A DNA stretch of 64,000 bases from Tigriopus japonicus. Its lineage: Eukaryota; Arthropoda; Copepoda; Harpacticoida; Harpacticidae. The notes under the pieces are model-generated. The model did no database searches. It saw nothing but the letters and a program-made list of their open reading frames with translations, and was not told the origin of the DNA. Below are positions 1 to 49,989 of this stretch, one piece after another; the first letter of the stretch is position 1; each line of letters begins with the position of its first letter. The position numbers were made by a program, and so were the translations under genes. The stretch is taken from positions 150,307 through 214,306 of the forward strand of contig JAAGOF010000230.1 of assembly GCA_010645155.1 (NCBI GenBank), read 5' to 3'.

Positions 1-1475
1 AGGACAAACTCGGTTTTTTGCACTTTTCGCCTTTATTTGCATTTTTGGTCTAATGGAAACAACTTGTTAGAAAGACTCCTTCCCTTGATATTTTTACTTT
101 TGACGGGATTTTTTCCAAAACAAAAGTCAAATTTGAACATTCATCTGAAAAGTTTAAATACTCATACTTTCAAAAATATAGAATTTCACAAATCGGCCCC
201 GATTCACGACATCTGGTGGTAGAATGCGCAACACCGTTGGTGTAAAAGTTGAAAAATAGTAAAGCCATATTACTAAGTTTGAATCATCACCCACCTCAGC
301 AGGGCTTTAAAATAACCGGCCATTAGGTGAAAATTATAGAAGATTGTGTTGAAATTTGATGTTAACATTTTAAAATTTCATTTATTTGACTTATTACAAT
401 GTTTTTGTAAGTTTCAAGTACTAGCTTTTAGACCTACTATCAGTCACCCTTAAGAGACCACGGCGATGAGAGAGAAAAAGAGAAAAGGATAAGCCCCCGT
501 TTTCGCTACGATTGCGTGACTCAGAGTAAACATTTTCAGACACACTCAAAAAGTGGAGGGATGAAACTTTTGGAACTATGCTTTTTTTCATTCGTGTGAC
601 AAACTGAAACAATATTACTTGATCTGCAGAACAATAAACTTCAAGTTTGATTTATGTGTTGCACAATGAAATGTAAAAGCAAAGCCAAAAGTTTGTCAAC
701 GACTCATAGAAGGTGCAAGAACATAGTACATAAAATAGCTTTCTTAGTACTCACTGGAACTACAATTTTGAACTCTGAAGGTCTATTGGATATGGGAATG
801 AAACAAGTTCCTCAGATTCCCATATTGAGGGTAAATCTAAATGTCTGATCCTTTAGTTTGGCTTTTCTTTCTTGTAAAATAAATTTCCAAAACCCATTTC
901 CTTTTTCTCACTGACTTCATTATTTCACAGAAGGCAACCAGTCTTTACAAATTATTGAACAAAAGAAATCAAATCCTTTGGACCTAAAAATATATTTATC
1001 TTGATGTGGGTAATATTGGCTACAACATCAAATTTCTCTTAAAACTTGATAAAACAACAATCTGAGGGCTTTTACTTAGTTTCTCACTTCTCAAGATTTG
1101 TCACGATGCAAGATTCCAATTCAATAGCACCGATTTTACCCAATATTAACCTAATCTAACTATAGTATAAAGTTTTTAAACCATATCTCATTTGAACCTT
1201 AACAATCTCAACTTATTCCGATTACCAGACACGTCAGTTTCAAAGAAGGAATGAATCACTCATTCTTCAGAAATCGCTTCTGAAATAATGAAAAGAGCCT
1301 GAGCGCAAGCGCATTTGCAAGAAACCATATGGTTTTTTTTTGACCTTTTTTCTGCATATTATTTTTCATTTCGGCTTCTTTTTGTGCAACTTTTGGTATC
1401 AAAAATTCCATATCTATTTGCCCTTTTTCACATCCCTAATGCCAAGTAATGCCAGACTTTTGTTTTCTTGTGCAG
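1..1475. other. Non-coding, probably intron or 5' sequence of the first gene
   Basis: This is AT-rich sequence with stops in every frame. I found no exon with flanking splice sites. Because the exon beginning at 1476 opens with the last base of a codon, at least one upstream coding exon must exist, and it is probably outside the window. The stretch is therefore most simply read as the end of an intron. Confidence 0.5.
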
Positions 1476-2085
1476 AGTTCAAGCATTTGTGGAGCTCTTA
1501 ATAGGGGCCAAGTATTCTTCTGATGAACTAGGAACCACGTGGTTCTCAGAGATCAGAGAGGAACTCCGATTTGCCTTCAAATGCCATGGGACGACTAAGG
1601 TAATCTACGAAAACTAAACTTAAGTGACTTATCGTTTACATAATATGCATCACAATTCGCTTTTGTAGAAAGTTCGCAAGATCCTTTTGAAGAACGAAAG
1701 CTCATCCGAAGATGGTGGAGATGACCAAGAAGGAACTGAATCACACTCAAATTCAAACCATTCAACTGAGGAAGAAGACCCATATCCACAAAGTCATCAC
1801 TCCAAGTTTATGCCAATCCATCCTGATCACAGTCCAGCCAGTTCTCAAAGTAATCACACCAAGGTTCCAACAGAAGGCTCGTCGTACTATGGAGACAATG
1901 GGTATGTTTTGAGTGATTTGGAAATGTTGAGCTCTACAGGGCGTGGCGATTTGGCTCTGGTAGCCAATTATAATATGGCACCCACAGAAGATTGCTTGAT
2001 ACACATACCAATGCGGCGATTGCCCGCTTCTCGGCCCAAATTTCTTCAAGAACAGAGCAGCTGGTCGGATGAGGAAGTGGACTAG
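1476..2085 (+). CDS. 3'-terminal two coding exons of an unidentified gene
   Basis: Two exons are visible. 1476-1599 is preceded by a pyrimidine-rich tract ending TTGTGCAG and followed by the donor GTAATC. 1669-2085 is preceded by CTTTTGTAG and ends at TAG. Frames join without a stop. The first exon begins with the third base of a codon and reads VQAFVELLIGAKYSSDELG, then a basic Phe-rich stretch (EELRFAFKCHG) that looks folded. The last exon starts KKVRKILLKNE and continues into an acidic, Ser/His/Asn-rich, probably disordered tail (SSSEDGGDDQEG, then STEEEDP), ending in WSDEEVD. I do not recognise the family. No membrane segment or catalytic motif can be seen in about 180 residues. An AATAAA signal follows 84 bp after the stop, so this is the genuine 3' end. 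The upstream part of the gene is missing. Confidence 0.72.
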
Positions 2086-2168
2086 AACTAACTTATTCTT
2101 AAAGCAAGTTTCTAAAGCAGATTGATTTTTATTGTCCAAGATAGCGCACTGTAGTAAAAGAGTACAAT

Positions 2169-2174
2169 AATAAA
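2169..2174 (+). terminator. Polyadenylation signal AATAAA of the first gene
   Basis: A canonical AATAAA lies 84 bp after the TAG stop at 2085, overlapping an AATAAT, and is followed by TG-containing sequence. It is the first such hexamer after the stop, so the 3' UTR would be about 100 nt. Confidence 0.6.
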
Positions 2175-2313
2175 GTGCGCGATCTGATGCTTTTTATGCA
2201 CTTCCATAATACCTATCGATTTGCAGATAGAAAGAATTCCAAGTCGACCAACAAATGTTAAATACTTAAGTTTGGCATGGATCATACATGAAATCCCTTT
2301 TCAATAAACCCTA

Positions 2314-2614
2314 CAAAAAATGTCAGCTGATACGTCCTAATCAGCGCCTCTTGTGGTCAAATTGAAATATACTTGCATTCTAGTGAGGTGAATATTAATG
2401 CCACCCTTTAGCAAGAGTTCAGCATTTATCCTTCATGTGTTTCTTCTTTGTAGTGGCATTATGTTATCAAAATTGCATATTTTGGAACAATTTTACTGTG
2501 AAGAAGATGTGACACGTTTTCCCAAAGAGTGGCATTACCAATAACCATCTGGCAACTATGTTTCAATTTGACCATGAGAGGCGCTGATCAGGGTGTTTCA
2601 AACTGACATTTTTG
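2314..2614. mobile_element. Foldback/MITE-like element with ~110-bp inverted arms
   Basis: The left arm starts CAAAAAATGTCAGCTGAT and the right arm is its imperfect reverse complement, ending CTGACATTTTTG. Both arms contain the block ATCAGCGCCTC, then TGGTCAAATTGAAA, then a TAATGCCAC block, so the inverted similarity runs about 110 bp and leaves a centre of roughly 80 bp. The left side is preceded by TA and the right by CA. There is no coding capacity. A lone diverged arm of the same family occurs near 21820-21905. The superfamily is unclear; a TA-target mariner-like element is possible. Confidence 0.6.
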
Positions 2615-2789
2615 CACGGTTCATTACTAAGCTTTTGGCGTCAATCTGGAAGGGATTTTTCGTATTAATTCAACCAAAAACCATTGCAGGTTCATTTGAA
2701 ATACCAAATCATCATTTGAGGCACATTAGTTTGTCCTAAATTTGATGTATGATGTGCATGTGTATTGTGGAAAGTTCGAGCGTTTGCAC

Positions 2790-2799
2790 TAGATGGCGC
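2790..2799 (+). promoter_or_regulatory. CTCF-like core motif
   Basis: TAGATGGCGC in the context TGCACTAGATGGCGCAC resembles the arthropod/vertebrate CTCF core (CCASYAG, then RKGGCGC). It lies between the 3' end of the first gene and PKG and is oriented plus, facing the minus-oriented copy at 3835. This is a motif match only, with no binding evidence. Confidence 0.3.
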
Positions 2800-3834
2800 A
2801 CTTTTTGTCTGTTCTCTTTTTTTGGAGTGCACTTGTTCAAGGAGCTTTTTAACTCATCTCCGTTCTAATTGTGTTAACATTTGTGGTTTGTGAGGAATTG
2901 ATCCTGATAAAGTCTTTCAGTGACCATAATATCTTTAGATAGTGTTTACGATTCTAGGATGAAGTCGCTTTCCAGTGGTCAACGTTCCCCCTCCAATCAT
3001 TATGGTAGAACAGGAGGAAACCCATTCGAATCTGACCACTGAGGACTGATGGATTTTTAATTCAATCTGCTGCAATACCAATTGTTCAAATAAACGTGTT
3101 TTGAAACAAACCGAGACTCCTTAACTTTATGTTTCGCCATTCATGACTTCCAACTGACAACAACAAAAAAAAAAAAAACGATAGTAAGAGTGTGGCTATC
3201 TTTACCAATTTTTAGTCGACTTCCGTTTAGACAAGGATTTCTTAAGTTCCGTGGTCTATGGTTTAGAACACGAATTTTCGGCTCAAAGTTTTTAGAGAAG
3301 CGAAAGGTCACGTGCAAAATGAAATATCAATTTTTGGAGAATACTTTACTCCTAAATCTCCTAATCGGTTCCAGGATAACTCGGTACATTGGAAAACTCA
3401 AAACAGAACACCGGGGTTAGAACATCCAAGGATCACGGAAGACCTGGATGCCCCATTTGTGGGCAAAAGCTGTTTTTTCGAATTCATGGTTAGTCAGAGA
3501 AAAATCCAATCAAACCAATAGTCTGACTAGTTACTCAAAGCAAAGCTCAGTCAAGCTGCACCTAACTTCACAAGTTTGTCGGAGCCCCTTTTTTCAAGTT
3601 TTGTGCAACTTTTAATGTGTGACTCTAGATTTAGAAGCCTTAAAATGGCGATTTCTTGAAATGAAAGCTTCAAAGACACGCCGTTTCTAGTCACCCTGGC
3701 GCAAGGTTTTGACCAATCAAAAAGATTGAGGGAACTCTCTTATCAATGAAGACCTGCATTTCATGACCCTTGTGGATCTTTCCTTTTAGCCTTTACTGAA
3801 ACGATGTTCCCCGTTTTCTCAGGTAGCACGTGCA

Positions 3835-3844
3835 GCGCCATCTA
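3835..3844 (-). promoter_or_regulatory. CTCF-like core motif, reverse orientation
   Basis: GCGCCATCTA is the exact reverse complement of the ten-base core at 2790. On the minus strand the context is ATTAGATGGCGCTGCA. It sits 37 bp left of the hAT MITE at 3881, outside its target duplication. Confidence 0.3.
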
Positions 3845-3880
3845 ATGTCCAATATGTTGAATTGATTACAAAGCCATCAG

Positions 3881-4741
3881 TAGAGACAGGAAGTTAAGAC
3901 GAATAAAATTGCCCGATTAGACGAAAAAAAACGAAAAAACCTGACAAGTACGACAAAAAAGACGAAAAAACCTTATAAGTTACGACAAAAAGGACGAAAA
4001 AAACCGACAAATACGACAAAAAAGACGAACAACCTGACAAATACGAAAAAAAGACGAAAAAACAGACAAATACGACAAAAAAGACAAACACGACAAAAAA
4101 GACGAAAAACCTGACGAAAAACCTGACGAAAACGACAAAAAAGACAAAAAATCTGACTTACACGGCAAAATGGACTAATGAATTGCCTGTAAAGAGGACT
4201 AAAACTGTTGCCCTTAAAGTAAACAAAATGTGTGGCCCCATTGAGGGGAAACAGCTGCACCCTTGTGCAAAACGGCAAAATCTACAAAGTTAACAAACGA
4301 AAAAGTGCCAAATAAGCAAGAAATGGTCAGTGGAACATGTAAATTTAAAAAAAAAAACAAGAGCTCAAAACCGCCCTTATTTCAACGTTTTCAATAGAGC
4401 AATATTCAGAAGCAGATTTGCTGACATTAATTCTTCGAGTAGTCAGACAGCCTTTTCAATCTAATTTTCTTTCTTTGTGTCAGGAAACTCTACAAGTTAA
4501 AATGTAAGTGTGGATCATATTTTGTTGCCCAAGTTTTGGCGTTGAACTTTTTTAAAAGTGTCTATTTGATTCCAAATTTGAGAAAAAAGCTTAAAATCTA
4601 AGAAAAGTTCCAATTTTTGACTAATTAGACCAAAAAAGACGAATAAAATCCAAATTAGACGAATAATTTTGTCGCGACGAATAAGGGTAAAAAAGACGAA
4701 TAAAGACGAATAAGTTTATTCGTCTGAAGTTCCTGTCCCTA
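3881..4741. mobile_element. Non-autonomous hAT-type MITE, copy 1 (861 bp)
   Basis: The element starts TAGAGACAGGAAGTTAAGAC and its right end is the reverse complement of TAGGGACAGGAACTTCAGAC, giving terminal inverted repeats of about 27 bp with three mismatches. The flanks are GCCATCAG (3873-3880) and ACCATCAG (4742-4749), an 8-bp target duplication with one mismatch. An 8-bp duplication and TARNG-type ends fit hAT transposons. Both ends carry GACGAATAAA motifs. The interior matches the copy at 39027-39790, for example in the AAGAAATGGTCAGTGG block. No transposase is present. Confidence 0.82.
3898..4160 (+). repeat. Degenerate GACGAAAAAA-type minisatellite inside the MITE
   Basis: This is a run of imperfect units based on GACGAAAAAACCTGACAAATAC and shorter GACAAAAAA variants. 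It is longer than the equivalent tract in the second copy (39027-39160), so unit number differs between copies. The long reading frames seen on the minus strand here (Phe/Val/Leu-rich) are produced by the repeat and are not genes. Confidence 0.75.
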
Positions 4742-5207
4742 ACCATCAGTGATATAGTTAGGGGTTGGATAAAGTTGCTATTTATTTGATGTAAAGTTAC
4801 AGTTTTTTTACCAAAGTTTTAATGATTTTTGCCCCAATTACATAATAACTTTTAAAAATCGCAAGATTTTCTATAAGTTAATTTTAATATTTTGATGCTG
4901 AAAAGCTCAGTTTCCAATTTTTATGTGGTGGTTTGCTGAACCTTTGAAATCACCGCATCAAAAAGCCTCATGACAAATATACAAAGTAATTGTATTGGTT
5001 AAAACTTCTGGATAATACCTCCCGTTTCCACATCGGGTATTTATAATTTATGTTTCATCAAGAGGAATCACTCCACGAATCTAGTATACCTTGAGATTGT
5101 TTTATAGGTTCAATGTTAACGCTTGGGAAAACTTACTAGTTATCGGCAGCAAAGCCCTTTGAAACCAAAAGTTTGATTTAAAATTTGCAAGTAACCAAAA
5201 CCCCCCA

Positions 5208-5230
5208 AAAGGGGCCAGTTTGGCCCCTTT
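5208..5230. other. Perfect short hairpin
   Basis: AAAGGGGCCA, then GTT, then TGGCCCCTTT: ten perfect base pairs around a three-base loop, in otherwise AT-rich intergenic DNA. No U-tract follows and no gene is adjacent, so the role is unknown. Confidence 0.6.
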
Positions 5231-7159
5231 CAAAAGATTTTGAGGGTTTAGTGGCAAAGGTGCAGACACCAATATTATGTTGCAAAAGAGATCTCAAACC
5301 ACCAGATTTGCGGCATGGCGCTGAAAACGACACCACTGGCTGTGAGGCTTTGAGGTGATCTTGAGGACCTGACGTGTGGACCCAATGGCACGCATAGAGT
5401 TTTAGGAGATTTTATTCGCTTCATGTTTTAAAAAAGGTAAATTTCTTTGTGCTCACATTGTGATGGACCTTCCAGCTTGACTTTGGTAATGGCTCATTTC
5501 ATGGAATTGAAACCATTGGTTTTTTGCCAAAGGAACGAGAAAGATGACTGTAGAATTGCTCATCTTCCCGAACTTATTTGTCAACGTGTACTCCTAAAAT
5601 TCAACCTGTTTCGTGGTATTTGTGTCATATGGGGTCGTAAAAATGCGGTGCCTAAAAAGCTCAAGGGAAAAAACCGTCACTTTGTTAAACTTTTCTTGAA
5701 CTTCTTTGTTCAAATCCTTGTACAATTGAATGTATGTATATTTTCCTTAAGTGGTACTTTACACTTTTCAATAGGTTGACAGTTTCAAACCATAGTTTAA
5801 ATTGGGAGGAATGTCTTTTTTAGTTTTTTTGACCAATATGATTGATTGGCTAGACTACTTCTCCTCCCATTAATCAAGTATACCAAAACTTTTAGTGAAT
5901 TCACACGCTAAAACATGTAAGAGGTCGTATGTTGATTGCAATAATTCGAATACCTCGAGTATACCAAAGGAAACAGTAGTTAAAAGAGCAATGTTCAAGT
6001 GTGGTACTGCTTTTTAAACCACAGACCAAGCCCCAGACTACTCAGTTCTAGCTAAACCAGCAGACTACGGCGACATTAGTTTGATCCGTGACCTCTAGAT
6101 GACTCTGGCTGTATTTTCTGAATTGACTCTGAGGCGCAAACTTCATTAAGATGTTCGCGTTCCACACAACGCAACGCCCTCTATGAGCTTCATCATGAAG
6201 CACCACTTTCAAGAATAACTTTAGGTAATCCCTTCCAGAGGGTGCTTCTGGGCGCCGTCAAAATTGAGATATCTTGAATTAATTTATCTATGTTTAAACG
6301 CACCTTGTGTTCTGAGACTATACCGGGTGTTTCAATAGAATCGGAACAACTATGTCATCTAAAACTCGTGAATGAAACCATTTTGGAACCTCATCTTCAT
6401 TGACTTTGATTGGCCAATCATTTGGCTTGAAGAGTGGGAAAAATAAATATCCCACTAATTCAAATTCAAGAGATTGCAGTTTTTCCATTTTTCCCGAGAA
6501 GGGTCATTATTGAAAACTAAGTGTTTGTGTCTCCAATTTTTTCTCTCTCCATAAATTTGGCTAAAGTAAAAAAAAATAGTTATATGAAGGTTATAATAAG
6601 AGCACACGTATCTCAAAAATTAATATCAGCCTGGTCTTTTTAGCACATTTTTGTGAGTTCAACCAATTCCGACTTGCGGATATGGGTTGATGTACCGTTT
6701 CTTAAGAATCATCCTATTAAAATCGACTACAACTATTATCAAATCTAACTTGATTCTCAATATGTGGAGTGTAACGTTATGACATTGAATTTTCATTTCT
6801 ATGAGATTGCTCATTTTTTTGGCTTAAGAGCGCCCAAATCAAGCTCTGATGTGTCGTCAGGTGCTCTCCCTTCAGTTCTTCCTTTGAGATAAACATCAGT
6901 TGTTGTTCAAGTAGACGTTGTAGCTGCTTCTCCTCCTTTTTCTCTACATGTCCACGTAAAACTAAGCTTCGTTCATTCGTGCTTTTGTTGTCTCCTTTTT
7001 TCTCCTAATAAAACACATCAAGGTGTACTTAGTGTCAAAGCCATGTGGAATGGATCAAACCTCGTGTAAGATGGCCACCCTTTGCGTACAAAGTCACCTC
7101 TGCACATTGCTGACTTGTTCAAAGAGCTTCAGATCCTGTCCTCTTTTTTTCCCATTGCC

Positions 7160-7228
7160 CACAGGGTTGCCTCTTTGGATGCTCACTACACACAGGTGGA
7201 TGTCCATGTGGGTCTTGGCAACCCTGTG
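7160..7228. other. 12-bp inverted repeat with 45-nt spacer
   Basis: CACAGGGTTGCC at 7160-7171 is the exact reverse complement of GGCAACCCTGTG at 7217-7228. Pairing does not extend further. It could be a small hairpin or a remnant of a transposon; nothing else supports a function. Confidence 0.45.
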
Positions 7229-9252
7229 AGAGATGTGGCCTGTTCTATCTGTACACATTAGGTACACATTCAGTCAGACACATATATATACACACTCCCC
7301 AGTTGAGTCACTGCCTCTTGAACAGAGGTGACTGCCTTGCTCCCTGTAGCACTTGCATTGCTCTACCTGTGTCCGCCAATCCATTCCTATAAGCCAATCT
7401 CTACACATTAAACCCTACCACTATGTACTATTATAATTCAAATTCAAAGGTGTAGTGTGTTTAAAAAGGCAAAGAGTGAAAAGAATATGGAAGGTTAAGT
7501 GGGTTATCTCTGGTGTAGGCCTAGTTGAGGCACTGTGAGATAAGGGTCACACTGCTTTAGAGGGTGAGTTGCTCATGAGCGTGCAAAGTCCTGCTCTTGC
7601 TCGTGGCCTGAACTCCTCAAGGAGTGACTTGTTCCTTCAAAGATCGACAGTTGACCAAATCTCAAATCATCTATAGGTAGGCCATATCAAAATGGCCTCA
7701 AAGTGAGGCCTACTTGAACCGCGTGTGATCCACAAAATTCCCCCTATTTTTGCCCTGACTCTTACTTCAACAGCGGTAATAATCTGATCAGGAAGTGACC
7801 TCCCTATATGCTCAAGGTCGTTGGGTGGACATTTTTTTCCATGTGGTGACACACAATATTCAGGTAAGAACAGGATTTAGTAAAACATACAATGTCCATG
7901 TAACCCGAAACGTGAAATAAAATGGCCTAGTTTTGCGAATTTGTGTCCTATTGTTTCGAGATCTCGATTCTCGGAATGGAGCAAATGTCACGGAGTTGGG
8001 GGGATAAAATTGCGTTGAAATCCGAAATATCGGTGTCAAGTGTCCGATTGTTTTTATTCGTTTTAATCTGGGGAGGCATGACAGATCTAAGAATCGGCCG
8101 TTTGAAGGGGGACAAATGTATAATCCTCATTAAATATTTAGCACTGACTCTGCATAATAGCATATCTGGGAGAGAAAGAGAGATACTTTGACACTATTCA
8201 AACTTGTTTGTTGTACGAAAAAGAGCCACGCATGACAAATTAGGTTGCCATCAAACACGTTCTACCACGTTATTGTACAGTTTTGTCGTGGTTTTCATGT
8301 TTACTCCATGACAATGGAGTCCTTGATCTATCGACTCAAATGACTAGAAATACCATTATCACATCTCTTCAAAAGCTTTGATCTCAGTACAACACCAACA
8401 ACAAAGCTTTTACTCAAAAACTTGAGCTTGAATGTTTGCAAAGTCGTTGCGAAAACAGTCTAGTCTGTCAATAAAAATCCAGAAACAGGCCAAATGGGAG
8501 CGGAGATTTCCCAGTTCAAATTCAGTACACTTTACTGAAATGAGCTCAAGGCTGTGATTAGAAGAGAAAGAAAAAGAAACAAGTACAGAGACATGATTAC
8601 GAGAAGATGCGTCAATAGATAAGGAAAAATGCTTCTAATTCTCTTTGGAAGGAGAACAAAATTGACTACAACACATTAATTATGCAATCAAAGAGAGTGA
8701 CAAGTGTTGAGCAACTCTTTTTATTGCCTTGTCATTTGATCATTTATTGTTACTTTATCACAAGTCAAACATTTTTGTAGTGATAGTGGCTTCTGACAAC
8801 GAAAATAGGTATTTCCTAAACATTTCTCCAAGCCAAAAGCCAAAAACTCCTTGAGCACGTAAATTGCTAAGAAGCTCAGAAAAGAGCAAAAGCCGAAGTG
8901 GTCAATCGCAAATTTCTTCTTACTTTCAAAGCAACCTCAAGAATGTCAAATAGCTAGGAACACCTGCAAGCTCTAACAAAATTCCAAATCTAATTTTATC
9001 TTTTCTTTCTAGGCATTCAGGCGACAGAAATTCAATAGGGAATTAGTTGCCCCCTCTCTCACTCTGTATCAGCTTTAAAGCAACGCTCGTTATCTCTGTT
9101 CTGACTAGTGTTTGCCGATCATCCGTTCCTATCCCAGGTTAATCAGTGTTGACTGTGTGAAGTGATCAGATGCCAAAGTGTTCCCAGTGCCTTTTGGATC
9201 CACAAGTGTGACATTAGAGCCCATTCGCATCCCTCTCAAAAGACCTCCCAAA

Positions 9253-49358
<40,106 letters not shown>

Positions 49359-49819
49359 GGTGGCAAAGAAATTACATGACAAAAAATAACCAGCATTTCC
49401 CACTCCCACTTGTTAAGAACTAATTCCGAATAATGTTTGTTCTCCTTGTCCCAATCTTTTCCCCAAGTTTGACTAAAACGAAGAAAAGCCCAAAAACACA
49501 GTCCCAATTGGGAATACGCTTTGTTCCCAACTTTTTAGAAGAATCGGTTTCTGTATTATTATGAGTACCATACATAACCATCAAACCCCTTGGTCTTCTT
49601 GCCTGTACATAGGATTTTATTTCTGTTATATATCCTACATGATCATTATTAGTATGAAATGTTGTTTATCAGAAAAAAAAGTTTAATCGCCTTTACCCCT
49701 ACCCCCATCCCTCCACCATCATCATCATTATTTATTACTAGAAGAACAATTACCAACCCGAACAAAACCGAATAATCAGCATTTACCACGTGAAGAACAA
49801 ACTACTACCTACCATCTCC

Positions 49820-49825
49820 AATAAA
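49820..49825 (+). terminator. PKG polyadenylation signal (proximal)
   Basis: AATAAA 462 bp after the PKG stop, in a C/A-rich 3' UTR. A second AATAAA at 49964-49969 offers a slightly longer UTR. Confidence 0.5.
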
Positions 49826-49963
49826 GAAGACACCAGAACATTTGAAGTTACCTCTTGGGACTCGGATCAAAATACTTGATCAATGCGTGCACAAGTCACC
49901 GCTCCTAGCGCCCTCTCTAGTACATGTTGACAACTTTCATGTATCCTCCTTCACTACCTGCTT

Positions 49964-49969
49964 AATAAA
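49964..49969 (+). terminator. PKG polyadenylation signal (distal)
   Basis: AATAAA about 140 bp after the proximal signal; alternative 3' end of PKG. Confidence 0.45.
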
Positions 49970-49989
49970 GATAGCTGATTTTAACCTCA

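Larger units (their letters stand above)
2175..9012. other. Intergenic region between the first gene and PKG
   Basis: No convincing coding exon is visible. The region holds a foldback element (2314-2614), a hAT-type MITE (3881-4741), two CTCF-like cores (2790 and 3835) and two short hairpins (5208 and 7160). The remainder, including 5231-7159 and 7229-9012, is AT-rich and shows nothing I can name. A possible acceptor (TTTCTTTCTAG) ending at 9012 could start a 5' UTR exon for the first PKG transcript. Confidence 0.5.

Noticed and set aside
3894..4278. Overlapping Phe/Val/Leu-rich frames on the minus strand that look like membrane proteins
   Set aside because: They are translations of the GACGAAAAAA minisatellite inside a MITE.
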